From Acanthaster planci (lineage: Eukaryota; Echinodermata; Asteroidea; Valvatida; Acanthasteridae): a stretch of DNA of 44,746 bases. Of the stretch, positions 1 through 9,785 are shown piece by piece (position 1 is the stretch's first letter; each line of letters begins with the position of its first letter). A model generated the notes under the pieces. The model was not told the DNA's origin. It saw nothing but the letters and a program-made list of their open reading frames with translations, and ran no database searches. The stretch covers positions 305,741 through 350,486 of the forward strand of contig NW_019091613.1 in assembly GCF_001949145.1 (NCBI RefSeq), written 5' to 3'. The translations under genes and the position numbers were made by a program.

Positions 1-1029
1 AGCTTTGTGAAATTCGGAACAATTTTGGGAGCTGGGACGTGAATAAACTAACTTGTATGTGTTCCTGATGCAGTGTGACTTTCAAAAATCATCTTAAACG
101 GAGTACAATTAAGGAGAGCTGTAAAGGGTTTTGGTTGGTACTCCACTGACTTTTGTTTAGTTTTGAGGCTGTGAAATTGAAACCAATGATCCTTACCATT
201 TTTAAAAAGCTAAAGATTGAAAGTACATGTACATGAAGGTGCATTCCTTGCAGTCAACTGTGCCACGTGCCTGTGGTCATTGGTTGGCATTAGAAGGAGA
301 GCATCAGCTATGTCAACCTGGGACCATACTCTTCAAATTATTCTTACATAAGATGGAGTATGCTTCCCTGTACTTGATGAGTACTCTTGACTCTTACATA
401 TACCATGACATCTTTGACCACACAGAAGAGAAATCCCTGGCAATTATTGGTATTGTACCAAGTGGCCAAGTCGTGTACAACCTTCAACCCCTTTGTCATC
501 AGCCTATTGCCAAAACAGACATCTATAAAACGTAAAATGATGGTAGAAGTGGGAGGAGGGGGCAATGGCCCCTCATTTTTTCAACTGGGGGATTCTCCCC
601 ATCACCCACAGGCACACTGTTTGCAGGTCCCATAATGAATGGTTGATGGATGCACTGGCAGCGAAAGTGCTGGGGGGAGGGCAGGGGACCAGTGGCCCCC
701 CATTTTTTCGCCTGGCAGGGGCCTGGCTCCCCACTTTTTGCAGGTCCTATAATTGGGTGGGGCTTAATGGATCAACCTATTTATAACTGATGCCTCTGGT
801 CTAACAACTCTTCCCCCCCCCACCTGGCAGCCAGCTGCCGCTGGATGGATTGGGTTTAATCGATCAATCTGTTGATTGCTGAGAGCCTTACGACAGCCCC
901 TCCCCATGTTAAACATGATTCTGCCACTGTTGAAAATGTGCTTGGATTCATGTCTGTTTCTTATGAGGCATTGTCTTCTACAACTGTTGTTATTCCTAAT
1001 ACAACCACTGTCAAGCACTTCATTCTCCT
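1..1029. other. Non-coding, repeat-like sequence at left edge
   Basis: No open frame here resembles a known protein or has credible splice borders. From about 560 to 850 the sequence is G/C-homopolymer-rich, with two loosely similar stretches: each has a run like 'ccattttt', a C-rich block and 'gcaggtcc(c/t)ataat'. This suggests a degenerate internal duplication or an old repeat. If the window starts inside a DEPDC5 intron, as argued for that gene, this is intronic DNA. Confidence 0.4.
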
Positions 1030-1224
1030 GTGGCGTTGAATTCCTATTCTCCACATAGTTCCCTCCCTACTGCCATTAGAAGAGCCCAGACCCAGCTTGA
1101 TTATGATGGGAGTTTCCTTCCAGTCATTGTAAGGATCTGGAATAGCCTCCCCCCCCCCATATCGAAGGTCAGCTTTCAGAGGATGGATCTCAGTGTTTCT
1201 AGGAGACTGTGCACCAGTTTTTGA
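1030..1224 (+). mobile_element. Fragment resembling the C-terminal end of a LINE reverse-transcriptase ORF
   Basis: The frame 1030-1224 reads YDGSFLPVIVRIWNSLPPPIS near its middle. This matches the signature near the C-terminus of many non-LTR retrotransposon ORF2 proteins (a small residue, F-x-P-x-x-(I/V)-R-x-W-N-x-L-P). No reverse-transcriptase or endonuclease domain is seen upstream. A 5'-truncated, dead copy is the simplest reading, since most LINE insertions are 5' truncated. The clade cannot be assigned from 64 residues. This is motif recognition by eye, so confidence is moderate. Confidence 0.5.
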
Positions 1225-1282
1225 TTGGCTTTACATAGTCCTGGCTTCATGTAGTAGCCAAAGCATTTCTCTTCCTCTTTAG

Positions 1283-1837
1283 CCACTTGCTGCCAGGGAA
1301 CCCCGTTTTGGGCACCATGGGTTTACACGTAGCTAGTGGGGCTGCCCGAAATCGGACAAAAGAGCTGGTCCCTGTAACAAAAACTGTTCTCAGAACAAAA
1401 AACCTGCTACTGGGAATTGCCATCATTTTTCGGCTTGCATTTTTCGAAGATACCGGTAATCTGTCACTGTTTTTAAACAATATACCAGCACTGCTGACAA
1501 AAGTGCTCCAGGGCCCCACTGATGAGCAACACGGCACCGCTGCATGCTAATCCAGCCGTGTTTGAAAAGACGCCACTCGCATTCACTGGGAATAAAGGAA
1601 ATTACGCAACACCTCACAATTCTGGGCTCTCTTTACAGGGTGGCAGGCCTTCCTGAAATACTCGGGAGTCAATGGAGGTTGCCTGTCAGCTTAGAGTAGC
1701 CACCAAACAGCTGTGTGTGTGGGTATAAATGTCCATTAAATGAAATGATGAATTTTTGAAGAATTTTGAAAACTGAAAATCTTGAAAATGGCCCATATGT
1801 GTGCACTGCATTTTCAAACGCACCTGGCAGCAAGTGG
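1283..1837 (-). mobile_element. piggyBac-like MITE, copy A (TTAA target site)
   Basis: The element begins CCACTTGCTGCCAGG (from 1283) and ends CCTGGCAGCAAGTGG (to 1837), a perfect 15-base terminal inverted repeat. The right flank is TTAA (1838-1841) and the left flank TTAG (1279-1282), fitting a TTAA target-site duplication with one mutation. The interior has no transposase. It matches copies at about 7812-8262 and 10837-11422 in opposite orientation. The shared blocks contain 'ggcaattcccag', 'cttttgttccgag', 'ttacaaggcccagtt' and, near the other end, 'ttcaaaattctt..aaattca'. TTAA targeting points to the piggyBac superfamily; that assignment is inference. Confidence 0.7.
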
Positions 1838-1841
1838 TTAA

Positions 1842-2400
1842 AGTCCCACTAATACTACTGCTGTGCATGTTCCCGACAGCATGTGTCCTTTATCCATGAT
1901 ATTTTTTATGTCACACCAGCGGTGTTTATTATGTACATGTACATCCATAGCTGGTGAGATTGGGTTAGACATAAATAAAATATTGGCATTTTGGATAGGA
2001 AAGAGTGACGAACTGTTTTTAATTTACACTGTTGTTCAGTATGTACAGTTATTGTTGTAATGTAGTCAACTTTACAACTACATACAGATCAGACACAATT
2101 CAAAAACTTAGTAAACTTAGATTTTAGCAAGAAACAGCATCATGTCGATTTACATTCTGTCAGCCAGAATTTGTACGACCAGCTAATAAATCTTATTCTT
2201 TGAGAAATCAAAAGTGCCGTGTACAGTTTGATAGTCCGCCTTTAACTACCAGCCTCAGAGAGGAAGTAGACAAATATCTATAGGATGTTTGTGGAATTTT
2301 TTGATCTGAGCATCTCCATCTGGCACACTCTGATTCAGTTTTCATGGAGTAGGTAGAGTATGGAGCATGTTCGGCTAGTTGATAGGAATGGCTATGAGTT
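1842..2400. other. Non-coding interval downstream of the first GPCR gene
   Basis: This interval lies 3' of the minus-strand GPCR at 2401-3534 and probably includes its 3' untranslated region. On the minus strand an AATAAA-type hexamer (plus-strand tttatt at 1925-1930) and an ATTAAA-type hexamer (plus-strand tttaat near 2018-2024) could serve for polyadenylation. Neither can be confirmed. No coding potential is seen. Confidence 0.35.
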
Positions 2401-3534
2401 TTATACACTGGTCTCCATAGACAAGTGCCCAGATTGATTGGTAAGATTGGGTTTGTCTGTTGCCTTGCTAATTGCAAGACGGGGGTTGGTAAGATGTTTG
2501 CGGTGCCCTTTGCACTGGAATGGTGCTACCAAGGCAGCTCTGTATTGTGGGTTCATTGCACTGTAAATCAGTGGATTGACTGCTGAATTCAGACAGAGTA
2601 GAACCAGTGTAAACGAGAGCAATTCTTCTGTGGCCAAGATTGGGACTGTGAAGTTTATGTGACACATAATGATATATGTCACCATACTTTGATAAGGGAC
2701 CTGACACACAAAAAAAACCACTCCATTAACAAGTACCATCTTTGTCACTCGGTTTGCCATTTGGACTGCACCCCGGCCAGTCTGGATTCCGTTAATAGTA
2801 GTTCTGCATTTCTTTAACTCATATATAATGCGGAGGTACATGTAAGTATTCAGCAATACATTAACAAGTAAGGAAATGCTCAAGACTAGGTGAATGATGA
2901 AATATTTCTGTATGTCTTTTGGGATACAGTGACTTATTTTTGATGGATATCCCAGGTACTTATCGTTATCAGGCCACATCACCTGCTGATAAGAAACGTG
3001 GTATCCCATGGAGAAATCAAAGCAAGCACTCGCCAACCCAAGCAGCCAGCAGATAGCAATCAGTTTATAGGTTCGTCGGCGACTGCGGATTCTGTGAAGT
3101 CTGAGTGGATGACACAGGGACAAGAATCTCTCATATGAGGACATGGTGACCAGTGCCGTGGATGAGATGTAGCTGAAGTTTACTGCCATAAAATAAATGC
3201 TGCACTGGGCTGAAGTGACAAATGGATCTTGCCTTATCACAGGTGAAGAATATTTCTTCCAAGTGTTGAATGATACTGAAGTAATGAGATGCACTAGATC
3301 AGCGAGTGCTAAGTGTGCCAAGTAGAGAGTAGTGTGAGACTTTCTCTTTGGAACACGAATCACAGCAAAGAGAAATGTTGAGTTGGTAATAACACCAAGG
3401 CACAAAATGATTGGCATAAGAACGGTGATGTTCACAGTTTCTGTGGTAGTGTAAGAAAGCGTTGAAGCCCATTCCTCATCCACATACCTGTAATAGCTGA
3501 TGTTCTCTTCTGGTAATGATAGAGCAGATTCCAT
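2401..3534 (-). CDS. Rhodopsin-like (class A) peptide-type GPCR, intact, single coding exon
   Basis: A 377-residue seven-transmembrane receptor, expected at the plasma membrane and coupled to heterotrimeric G proteins. Class A landmarks in order are: N-glycosylation sequons in the short N-terminus (NIS, NIT); TM1 with GVITNS; TM2 LAHLALADL; the TM3 cysteine in SAQC and the matching ECL2 cysteine in SHCIP (the conserved disulfide); a SYERFLSLCHP block at the end of TM3; TM6 FFVCQVPYQ; and TM7 NSAVNPLIY with the NPxxY motif. The TM6/TM7 pattern resembles TRH-receptor-like peptide receptors, but the ligand cannot be named. DRY is replaced by ERF. The frame stays open upstream to 3678, but that end is GTG inside a splice-donor-like gtgagt. 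The only ATG before TM1 is at 3534, which aligns with the start of the neighbouring copy. A damaged tandem copy lies at 6532-7663. Confidence 0.9.
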   Translation of the reverse strand: MESALSLPEENISYYRYVDEEWASTLSYTTTETVNITVLMPIILCLGVITNSTFLFAVIRVPKRKSHTTLYLAHLALADLVHLITSVSFNTWKKYSSPVIRQDPFVTSAQCSIYFMAVNFSYISSTALVTMSSYERFLSLCHPLRLHRIRSRRRTYKLIAICWLLGLASACFDFSMGYHVSYQQVMWPDNDKYLGYPSKISHCIPKDIQKYFIIHLVLSISLLVNVLLNTYMYLRIIYELKKCRTTINGIQTGRGAVQMANRVTKMVLVNGVVFFVCQVPYQSMVTYIIMCHINFTVPILATEELLSFTLVLLCLNSAVNPLIYSAMNPQYRAALVAPFQCKGHRKHLTNPRLAISKATDKPNLTNQSGHLSMETSV

Positions 3535-3672
3535 CTTATGAGAAATGTCTATATTGCCGACCAGAATTCCAACTTGTCTCAAGATTTGTAAACAGCAAGT
3601 GAGTTTCTGAGTAATACGAGAAGGTGTTAACAGATGTTCAGCAATGTAATCGTCGAGAGGTTTAGGTTGGTT

Positions 3673-3685
3673 ACTCACTTCAATC
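3673..3685 (-). promoter_or_regulatory. Candidate 5' UTR splice donor upstream of the intact GPCR
   Basis: On the minus strand the sequence reads ttgaa|gtgagtaac, a good donor consensus, about 140 bases before the ATG at 3534. The same ttgaa-gtgagtaac string occurs upstream of the pseudogene copy (plus positions 7753-7766). Conservation in both copies suggests a 5' leader exon with an intron, or a preserved duplication edge. No matching acceptor can be fixed by eye. Confidence 0.3.
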
Positions 3686-6531
3686 TGCTGAGCAAGTTGG
3701 AATCAGGCATGTATATAATCCAATATTCAGGATTATTCATCTTGTTGTGATTGGTCTAGAAAACATCAATCTCCCAAAAGTCACTTACCAGCTTTGATTT
3801 CTCCCAAAAGAATGTGACCAAAGCCGAGCTGGTAAGGAGGCATTAACCACCAAGTTATAACCATAGAGACTGATCAATCTCGGGTTGGTCATGGAATGTT
3901 GGTGGATTTCTGCTTGGTTGATTGCTCAAGTCAAATTTCATTTCTCTGAAATGCTACCAGCTATTAAGATGGCCTCCAGTTCCTTACATCTACTGTCTTC
4001 TGCTCTGCTCCACATAACAACTGAGCTCCTTTTGCTCTGGTTTACTGAAGCTTTCCTTCACTGATGGATCAGAATGCAGCAAGTGAATACAATGAGGTGG
4101 AGGTGGAATCGCATGGTACATGTACGTAGTGTGCTGCCTTCTTAAAAAAACCAACATTGTGGCCACAATTTGATAGAGTGATGTGCAGACACAGGATCCT
4201 AAAGGTGGCCTTTCAGAGGCCTTTCTCAACTCGAGTGGCTTGTCTCAGTGGGATTGCTAAAACCTACTGAGGTGATTGTGTATGACACGCTAAATTGACT
4301 GTATTCGTGCATGGCCCAATTTCAGTCAGATTCCCCTATGAAGTGTACTCATTTAAAAATGTTAAATTTAAAGAACCAGACTCCCCAAAATCCCCAAATC
4401 ACCTTGTACCATCTGAAGCCTCTCTCATCAACTGTATACGTCACAGTGAAAGGATAACTGGAGTAAAAAGCTGTCATTCATCGAAGCGCATTGTCAGAAT
4501 AGATTACAAGTTTTTTTAGTTATTTTCGCAGGGATTGGAGACGATGAGTCGTTAGTGTCGTAGTTGCAATGAAAGCAGAACTTGTGCTGCTTTGAATGAA
4601 TAGAAGCTGGATGGTGAGAACGAAATAATGAACACCACTGTGACAACTTATCGGTCAATTTAGAGTCACAATGTATGTTTGAGGGTCTATTATTTTGCAT
4701 ATTTTTCGTGTCCTTCAGTTCAACACCATTTCTGTCGTAAATTGAGGGCATATGATTATTTGCTTTCTTGGGGAAGCTTTTAAGTGTTCGTCGGTTTGCA
4801 GGTGCAATCACACCTTGAACAAGAAAGTAGCAGCATGAATGATCATGTATGAGGTTTCTATAATTAATTTTCTGCTGAGTTATAACTTGTTAAAACGATT
4901 CTAGCACCAATAGCACCAATACCGTACCTGTAAGGGCACACGTACTTGTACCCTTGTAGACAATTCCTTCAGAGATACAGATGCCAAGGGTAAGTACCAG
5001 GTTCTAATTAAACCAGACTCTTAAGTTTTGACAAAACTAGAGTTGCCAATTAGGGGCTTGAACTTAAGGACAGTGAGTGGAAAATACCATCCACCACACG
5101 TGCACTTATTTTACATGCTTGATGTAGAGGTAGGCACAACAAGCAGAAAGGTCTTTTTTACCTTGATCTAATGTCTCCAAAAAGCAGTCGCGTTACAATA
5201 TGCTTGTTTGTGATTCAACTCCTCTGTGATTAATAAAGCAGTGACTCAGATTTGATTAAACTTGACGCTCTAATCAGGACATTGTGTGACCTGTACCTCT
5301 TTTTGGTTTCACTGCATAGTGACCGACATTTCTTACAAGGTAGATGTAAAGTTCACTGATACTTTACTATGTTACACTCAGAGGTACAATGTAGATGCTT
5401 TAAACGAATTGAATTAAATCAATGCTTATAAATCATTTAAAGACAGTGACAGATGTCCCAAAATGTATGTTGTCTTCTAAGTATGCCTTATTTTTGACAG
5501 CTTCTACAAATTAAACAAGATGATGTATGTTTCTCTTTGTTGGTAAAGTTGGATTTGAGTGAGGAACCATTGTTCTGCTGTACAGATCATCCAGCTTGGA
5601 GTTTTTCTTCTGGAATTAGACTTTCCCTTTCCATACAAACACACAAAAATGGTTGAACCATAGTTGGTAGCTAAACTTGTCCAGTATAGACATGTCAGAT
5701 GTCTGGAACTTCAGTGTGTTTAATCATAGAGGAAGGACACAGAAGGAGTTTGAACTGCCCGGGCTGTAACATCTGGCCAATGACATGCCCAGTATGTCCA
5801 TAGCCAGAGCACAGCTACGCACCATCTGTTTCACAACTAAAAATCCCCTTTGTACCCTATGATCGCCGCCACAATTTGTCGATGGTAATCTGCATCCTTA
5901 AAACTTTGCGTACTGAGGTATAGGAAATTGAATATTAATGTACTTGTTGGTGCTTGGTATGATCTCATGACAGCATCCAATTAAATGCTTGCAGAGTTGC
6001 TTGCATTACGCTGTGTGCCCTAACTCCATATGTGCAGTCATTGCCCTTAATGAGCGCTTTCTTCTGGAGTTATTTTGGGAATAATAGCCTGGTTGTTGAC
6101 AAGATTGTGTGTGTTGTTTAAATCATTGTTATTATAGCATTTGTACAAAAGCGTACTTTATGAGAATTCAAGATCACTCCCTGTGATTAAGTAGCACATG
6201 TTGTTTCTTATGAGCTTAGTTTTCCAGTTCAAGTCAACATTTTGTTGGCCAGTCTTAGCCAAATTTGTACCAAGTCGTTGAACACTGATGTATTGGACAG
6301 AGGAGAAAAAAATTACAAACTTTGCATGGATAATGGAACAGTGTATCAAAATGTAAGAAGTTTATTTACAATGGCAAAAGTAAGTAAGTTGCAACTCTTT
6401 CTGTGTCCTTCCTCTATGGCTCAATAAACATTCCAAGCTCCATTAAGCTAACTCTGTTTTTATGTGGTGGGCAGGAAATACAGTACATGCTGGAATAGGC
6501 ATGTAGCTAGTTGGAGAAATGGATGTGGATT
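3686..6531. other. Non-coding interval between the two GPCR copies
   Basis: About 2.8 kb without a supportable gene. It contains TACATGTAC-type words (for example near 4120) and a sequence starting 'gcccaatttcag' at about 4314 that resembles the start of a common small repeat. No DEPDC5 N-terminal exon (such as the segment just before the Gly-Asp-Leu-Tyr junction) was recognised on the plus strand. I see nothing else in it. Confidence 0.4.
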
Positions 6532-7663
6532 TTACAAACTGGTTTCCTGATACAAGTGTCTGGTGTTATCGGTTGGAATATTTGTTTTCATTGCTCTGCT
6601 AATTGCAAGAGGAGGTTTGGAATGTTGCTGACCATGGCCTTTGCACCAGAATGCTTCCACCAAAGCAGCTCTGTATTGTGGGTTCATTGCATTGTAAATG
6701 AGTGGATTGACTGCTGAATTGAGCAGGAGCAGAACCACAGCAATCCAGAACCATTCTGATATTTCCCTGGTTGAGACATTGGTTAAGCAATTAATACTTG
6801 TATATGTCCTGAAGCTTCGATAAGGGACACACAAAAAATACCACTCCATTAACAAGTACCAACTTTGTCACTCGGTTTGCCATTTGTGATGTATCTTGGT
6901 CACTCTGGATTCTGTCACTAGCACCTCTGCATTTCTTTAACTCATATATGATACAGATGTACATGTATGTATTCAGGAGAACAATGACAAATAAGGAAAT
7001 CCCTGTGATCACGCCAAGAGTGTGGTACGCGTTCATGTGTTCTAGCCAACAGAATGTTAATTCTGATGGGTATTCCTTATACCAATCCTGATCAGGCCAT
7101 TCCACACAATAGTGATGAATGCTGTATCCCATGAAGATATTACAAGAAGCAACTGCCAACCCAAACAGCCAGCAGATTGCAATCAGTTTGTAGGTCCTTC
7201 ATCGACTGCAGATTCTGTGAAGTCTGAGTGGATGACACAGAGACAAGAATCTCTCATATGACACCATGGTAACAAGTGCAATAGCTGATATGTAAGTGGA
7301 GTTTAAGACAGTATAAAAGCTAATGCACTGGGCTGAAGTGACAAATGGATCGTGCATTATCAAAGGTGAAGAATATTTCCTCCCTGTTTGGAACGATACA
7401 GCTAAAATGAGATGCAGTAGATCAGCTAGTGCCAAGTGTGCCAAGTAAAGAGTAGTGTGAGATTTCCTCTTTGGAACACGAATCACAGCAAACAGAAAAG
7501 TTGAGTTGGTAATAACACCAAGGCACAGAATGATTGGCATGACTACAGTGATTATCGCAGTTTCTGTTTTTGTGTACTCGTACGACGCTGCCAACTCCTC
7601 ATTTATGTAAATATATGCATAATTAGTACAGTTTTCCTTTGGTGAAGACAGACCCGATGCCAT
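6532..7663 (-). pseudogene. Class A GPCR pseudogene, tandem copy of the gene at 2401-3534
   Basis: This aligns from start to stop with the intact receptor: matching N-terminus, TM1 GVITNSTFLFAVIRVPKRKS, TM2 LAHLALADL, SYERFLSLCHP, TM7 NSAVNPLIYNAMNPQYR, and the same C-tail layout. Two lesions break it. A TGA at 7199-7201 replaces an arginine codon (CGA in the intact copy) in the second intracellular loop, and the same frame then resumes. At about 6826-6831, in TM6, 5 bases are missing relative to the intact copy, where gggacctgacacac became gggacacac; this is a deletion between short gac repeats. The rest reads in another frame to a normal stop at 6532. The fused fragments cannot make a seven-helix receptor unless the genomic sequence is wrong at both sites. 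High similarity to the intact copy suggests a recent tandem duplication. Confidence 0.88.
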
Positions 7664-7811
7664 GTTGTTATTGTGGAGCGTATGAAGACTTTGCTCATTA
7701 ACCCAGTCTTCAGGGTCCAAAAGCAGCAACGTGATCATCTAGATACCACCTTGTTACTCACTTCAAAGCTGATGACCAGGTTTGAGCCAAGTGTTAGATC
7801 AGTTGGCTTGG

Positions 7812-8262
7812 CTCACTTCCTGCTGGGTGGAGTTTGCACATGTGGGACAACTCGCCAGTTGATTTTTCTTGATTTTCCATCTTCAAAATTCTTCCAAAAT
7901 TCATAACTTAATTTACTGCATGCTTACATCCACATGAATGACTGTCTGGTCACGAGTGCAGCAATATTGTATGGCTCATCGCTGGAGTGCTAGAGCACTG
8001 TTGTCCCCGCTGATAATCCATGGTTGCTGAATGCTGCAAACGGTGGTATACTCTTTCAAAACCATGACGGATTGCCTTCTATAATGCCCAGCACACTGTA
8101 CTGAAAATTGTTGGCAATTCCCAGCAGCTCAGTCTTTTGTTCCGAGTTTGGTCTTTTGTTACAAGGCCCAGTTCCTTTTGTTCGATTTTGGGCTCCCAGG
8201 CCATGCATATACATGTACTGCCAACGGCTCCGGTACCGGGCTTCCCAGTGCTGAGTGAGTGG
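7812..8262 (+). mobile_element. piggyBac-like MITE, copy B
   Basis: The left end CTCACTTCCTGCTGGG is a mutated form of the CCACTTGCTGCCAGG terminus. The right end ...GAGTGAGTGG is followed by TTAA (8263-8266). The interior shares with copies A and C 'ggcaattcccagcag', 'tcttttgttccgag', 'tcttttgttacaaggcccagttccttttg' and 'ttcaaaattcttccaaaattca'. It is in the same orientation as copy C and opposite to copy A. At about 451 bases it is internally shorter than the others and carries no transposase. It lies just upstream of the GPCR pseudogene. Confidence 0.6.
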
Positions 8263-8266
8263 TTAA

Positions 8267-9436
8267 ACAGGGTTTTTCGAAACAATCCAATCCATTGTTG
8301 TGATGGTCCACAAAATTTGATCCCACAAAGACCAGTTGCTTGCTTTGATTTATCTCCTGAAGGAGTGCTCATTTAACAGGGGCACTGATTACCAAGTCAT
8401 GGTTGTTGAAGCTGATCAATTTCAAGCTGTCCATGAAAAGATAGTTGATTTCTGATATCGTGGTTGTTTGTCCAATCTTCAAACAGCATTGCCGTTGTCA
8501 AGTCTCATGTTACGTGCACATTGACATCAAATCTGCATTGTTCATCAGGACTTGGTGTTTTGCTGAGTTTTTGAGGCTGACTGGCATCACTGGATTAGAA
8601 GGCATAAACTAAAGACTTAATACAAAATTGCGTGGCACAGAAGTTTTGCAGCTTGACTTAGAATTCTCTGCCATGCAGTATTTATTGCGCCCAGGAATAC
8701 GGGAAGCACAGAAAGAAATCGGACCAAAAGACAAAGTCATACTTGCCAAAGGCTGGCTGATTTCTTGCTGATTTTTATACCTCAATGATGAGGTTGATAA
8801 CAACTGTTTGAGTGATCATGTATGACAAGTGCATCAGCAGTGATATCAAAGGGATATATCCTTCATCTTTCTTGTTAATTGCCCTCCTTTCAACAAAATG
8901 TTTGTGAATGTACAAAGCTCATCTTCGCCCTGGTACAAGGTTCTCAAGGTCTTCTGTCTTATTTAGTTTCATATGCAAGTAAACTTGATAATAATTTGAG
9001 TGATCAGGTGTGACAACGTACATCGTGGCGTTAAGGGGAGAGATATTTCTGCCTTTCATATTAAGCATGTAAGGGGCCTGCTTACTTTTCAACATAGGGA
9101 TCCCAAAAAGTACAGAGCCCTCATTCAAGGCTGAAAGATTTTCTGACAGGTTTAATCGCTAAAATCTTGTTCATGTGTGTTTTTCTTAAAGAATATGACG
9201 CTGATTTAATGCATTGCCATTTTGACTCGCCCTTGGAGCTGCAAGTCGAAATAGCACTAAAGTAATGATTGGCATCACAAAGTAGCCCGCATGTTCAGTT
9301 TGCAAGAAGGATAACAGTCATTCTCACGGAGAATCAATAAAACGTTTGAAATACACTGTTTACCTATTCTTGTTGGTCCAGACACGGACCATTTAGAGCT
9401 TGCCATATGGAGGGGTATCACCAGCTGCAGCGACAG
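8267..9436. other. Non-coding interval
   Basis: About 1.2 kb between two mobile elements. No open frame here has recognisable protein features, and no exon with convincing splice sites was found. It is presumably intronic if DEPDC5 starts upstream of the window. Confidence 0.35.
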
Positions 9437-9683
9437 GGGCCAATTTCATAGAGCTGCTTAAGCACAGAATTTGGTTAAGCACAAAAAACCTTGCTCAAGA
9501 AACAAAGGTTACCAGCTCAAACACTGTGGGATTGTCGTGCTAACCAAAAGACTGGTAAATACAATTCCAAAACAATATGCATGTACATCGCAAGAAGTTT
9601 TGGCTGGTAACCTGATTTTGTCAAGTAAGGTTTTTTCACGCTTAAACAAATTTTTCGCTTAAGCAGCCCTATGAAATTGGCCC
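9437..9683. mobile_element. MITE with GGGCCAATTTCATAG / CTATGAAATTGGCCC ends
   Basis: The element starts GGGCCAATTTCATAGAGCTGCTTAAGC and ends GCTTAAGCAGCCCTATGAAATTGGCCC. These form terminal inverted repeats of about 27 bases with few mismatches around a 190-base interior that has no coding capacity. The interior mentions the tail motif again ('ggttaagcac', 'cacgcttaaac'). From general familiarity, this terminus is very common in echinoderm genomes, so it helps suggest the host group. The superfamily is not assignable from the flanks, although CTGCAG occurs on both sides. Confidence 0.7.
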
Positions 9684-9689
9684 TGCAGA

Positions 9690-9785
9690 TGATAAGACAT
9701 CATAAGTCCTTTCACAAGACCAGTCACAACTGACAGGGTGGAGAGTGTAATACTTGCATTGAAGTCATTTGAATAGCTTGTGACA
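9690..9785 (+). repeat. Copy of a dispersed repeat also present at about 14797-14912
   Basis: 'ttcacaagaccagtcacaa', 'gagagtgtaata' and 'catttgaatagcttgtgac' recur in the same order at about 14802-14911 within a DEPDC5 intron ('atcacaagaccag...agccacaa', 'gagtgtgaataatg', 'catttgaataacttgtaac'). This marks a short dispersed repeat whose other copy ends in inverted 'ggtcttgtgaaggtct'. Confidence 0.45.

Noticed and set aside
3535-3678. Upstream extension of the intact GPCR by 48 residues
   Set aside because: The frame is open, but its first codon is GTG inside a splice-donor-like gtgagt. No ATG occurs before 3534, and the neighbouring copy aligns from the ATG at 3534.
4494-4811. Minus-strand 105-codon frame as a retrotransposon fragment
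   Set aside because: A few words (SIYDRNGVELKD) vaguely recall LINE proteins, but no core motif is present, so I do not call it.
8079-8376. Overlapping open frames on both strands as a gene
   Set aside because: They fall in or next to MITE copy B. The matching regions of the other copies have different frames and stops.
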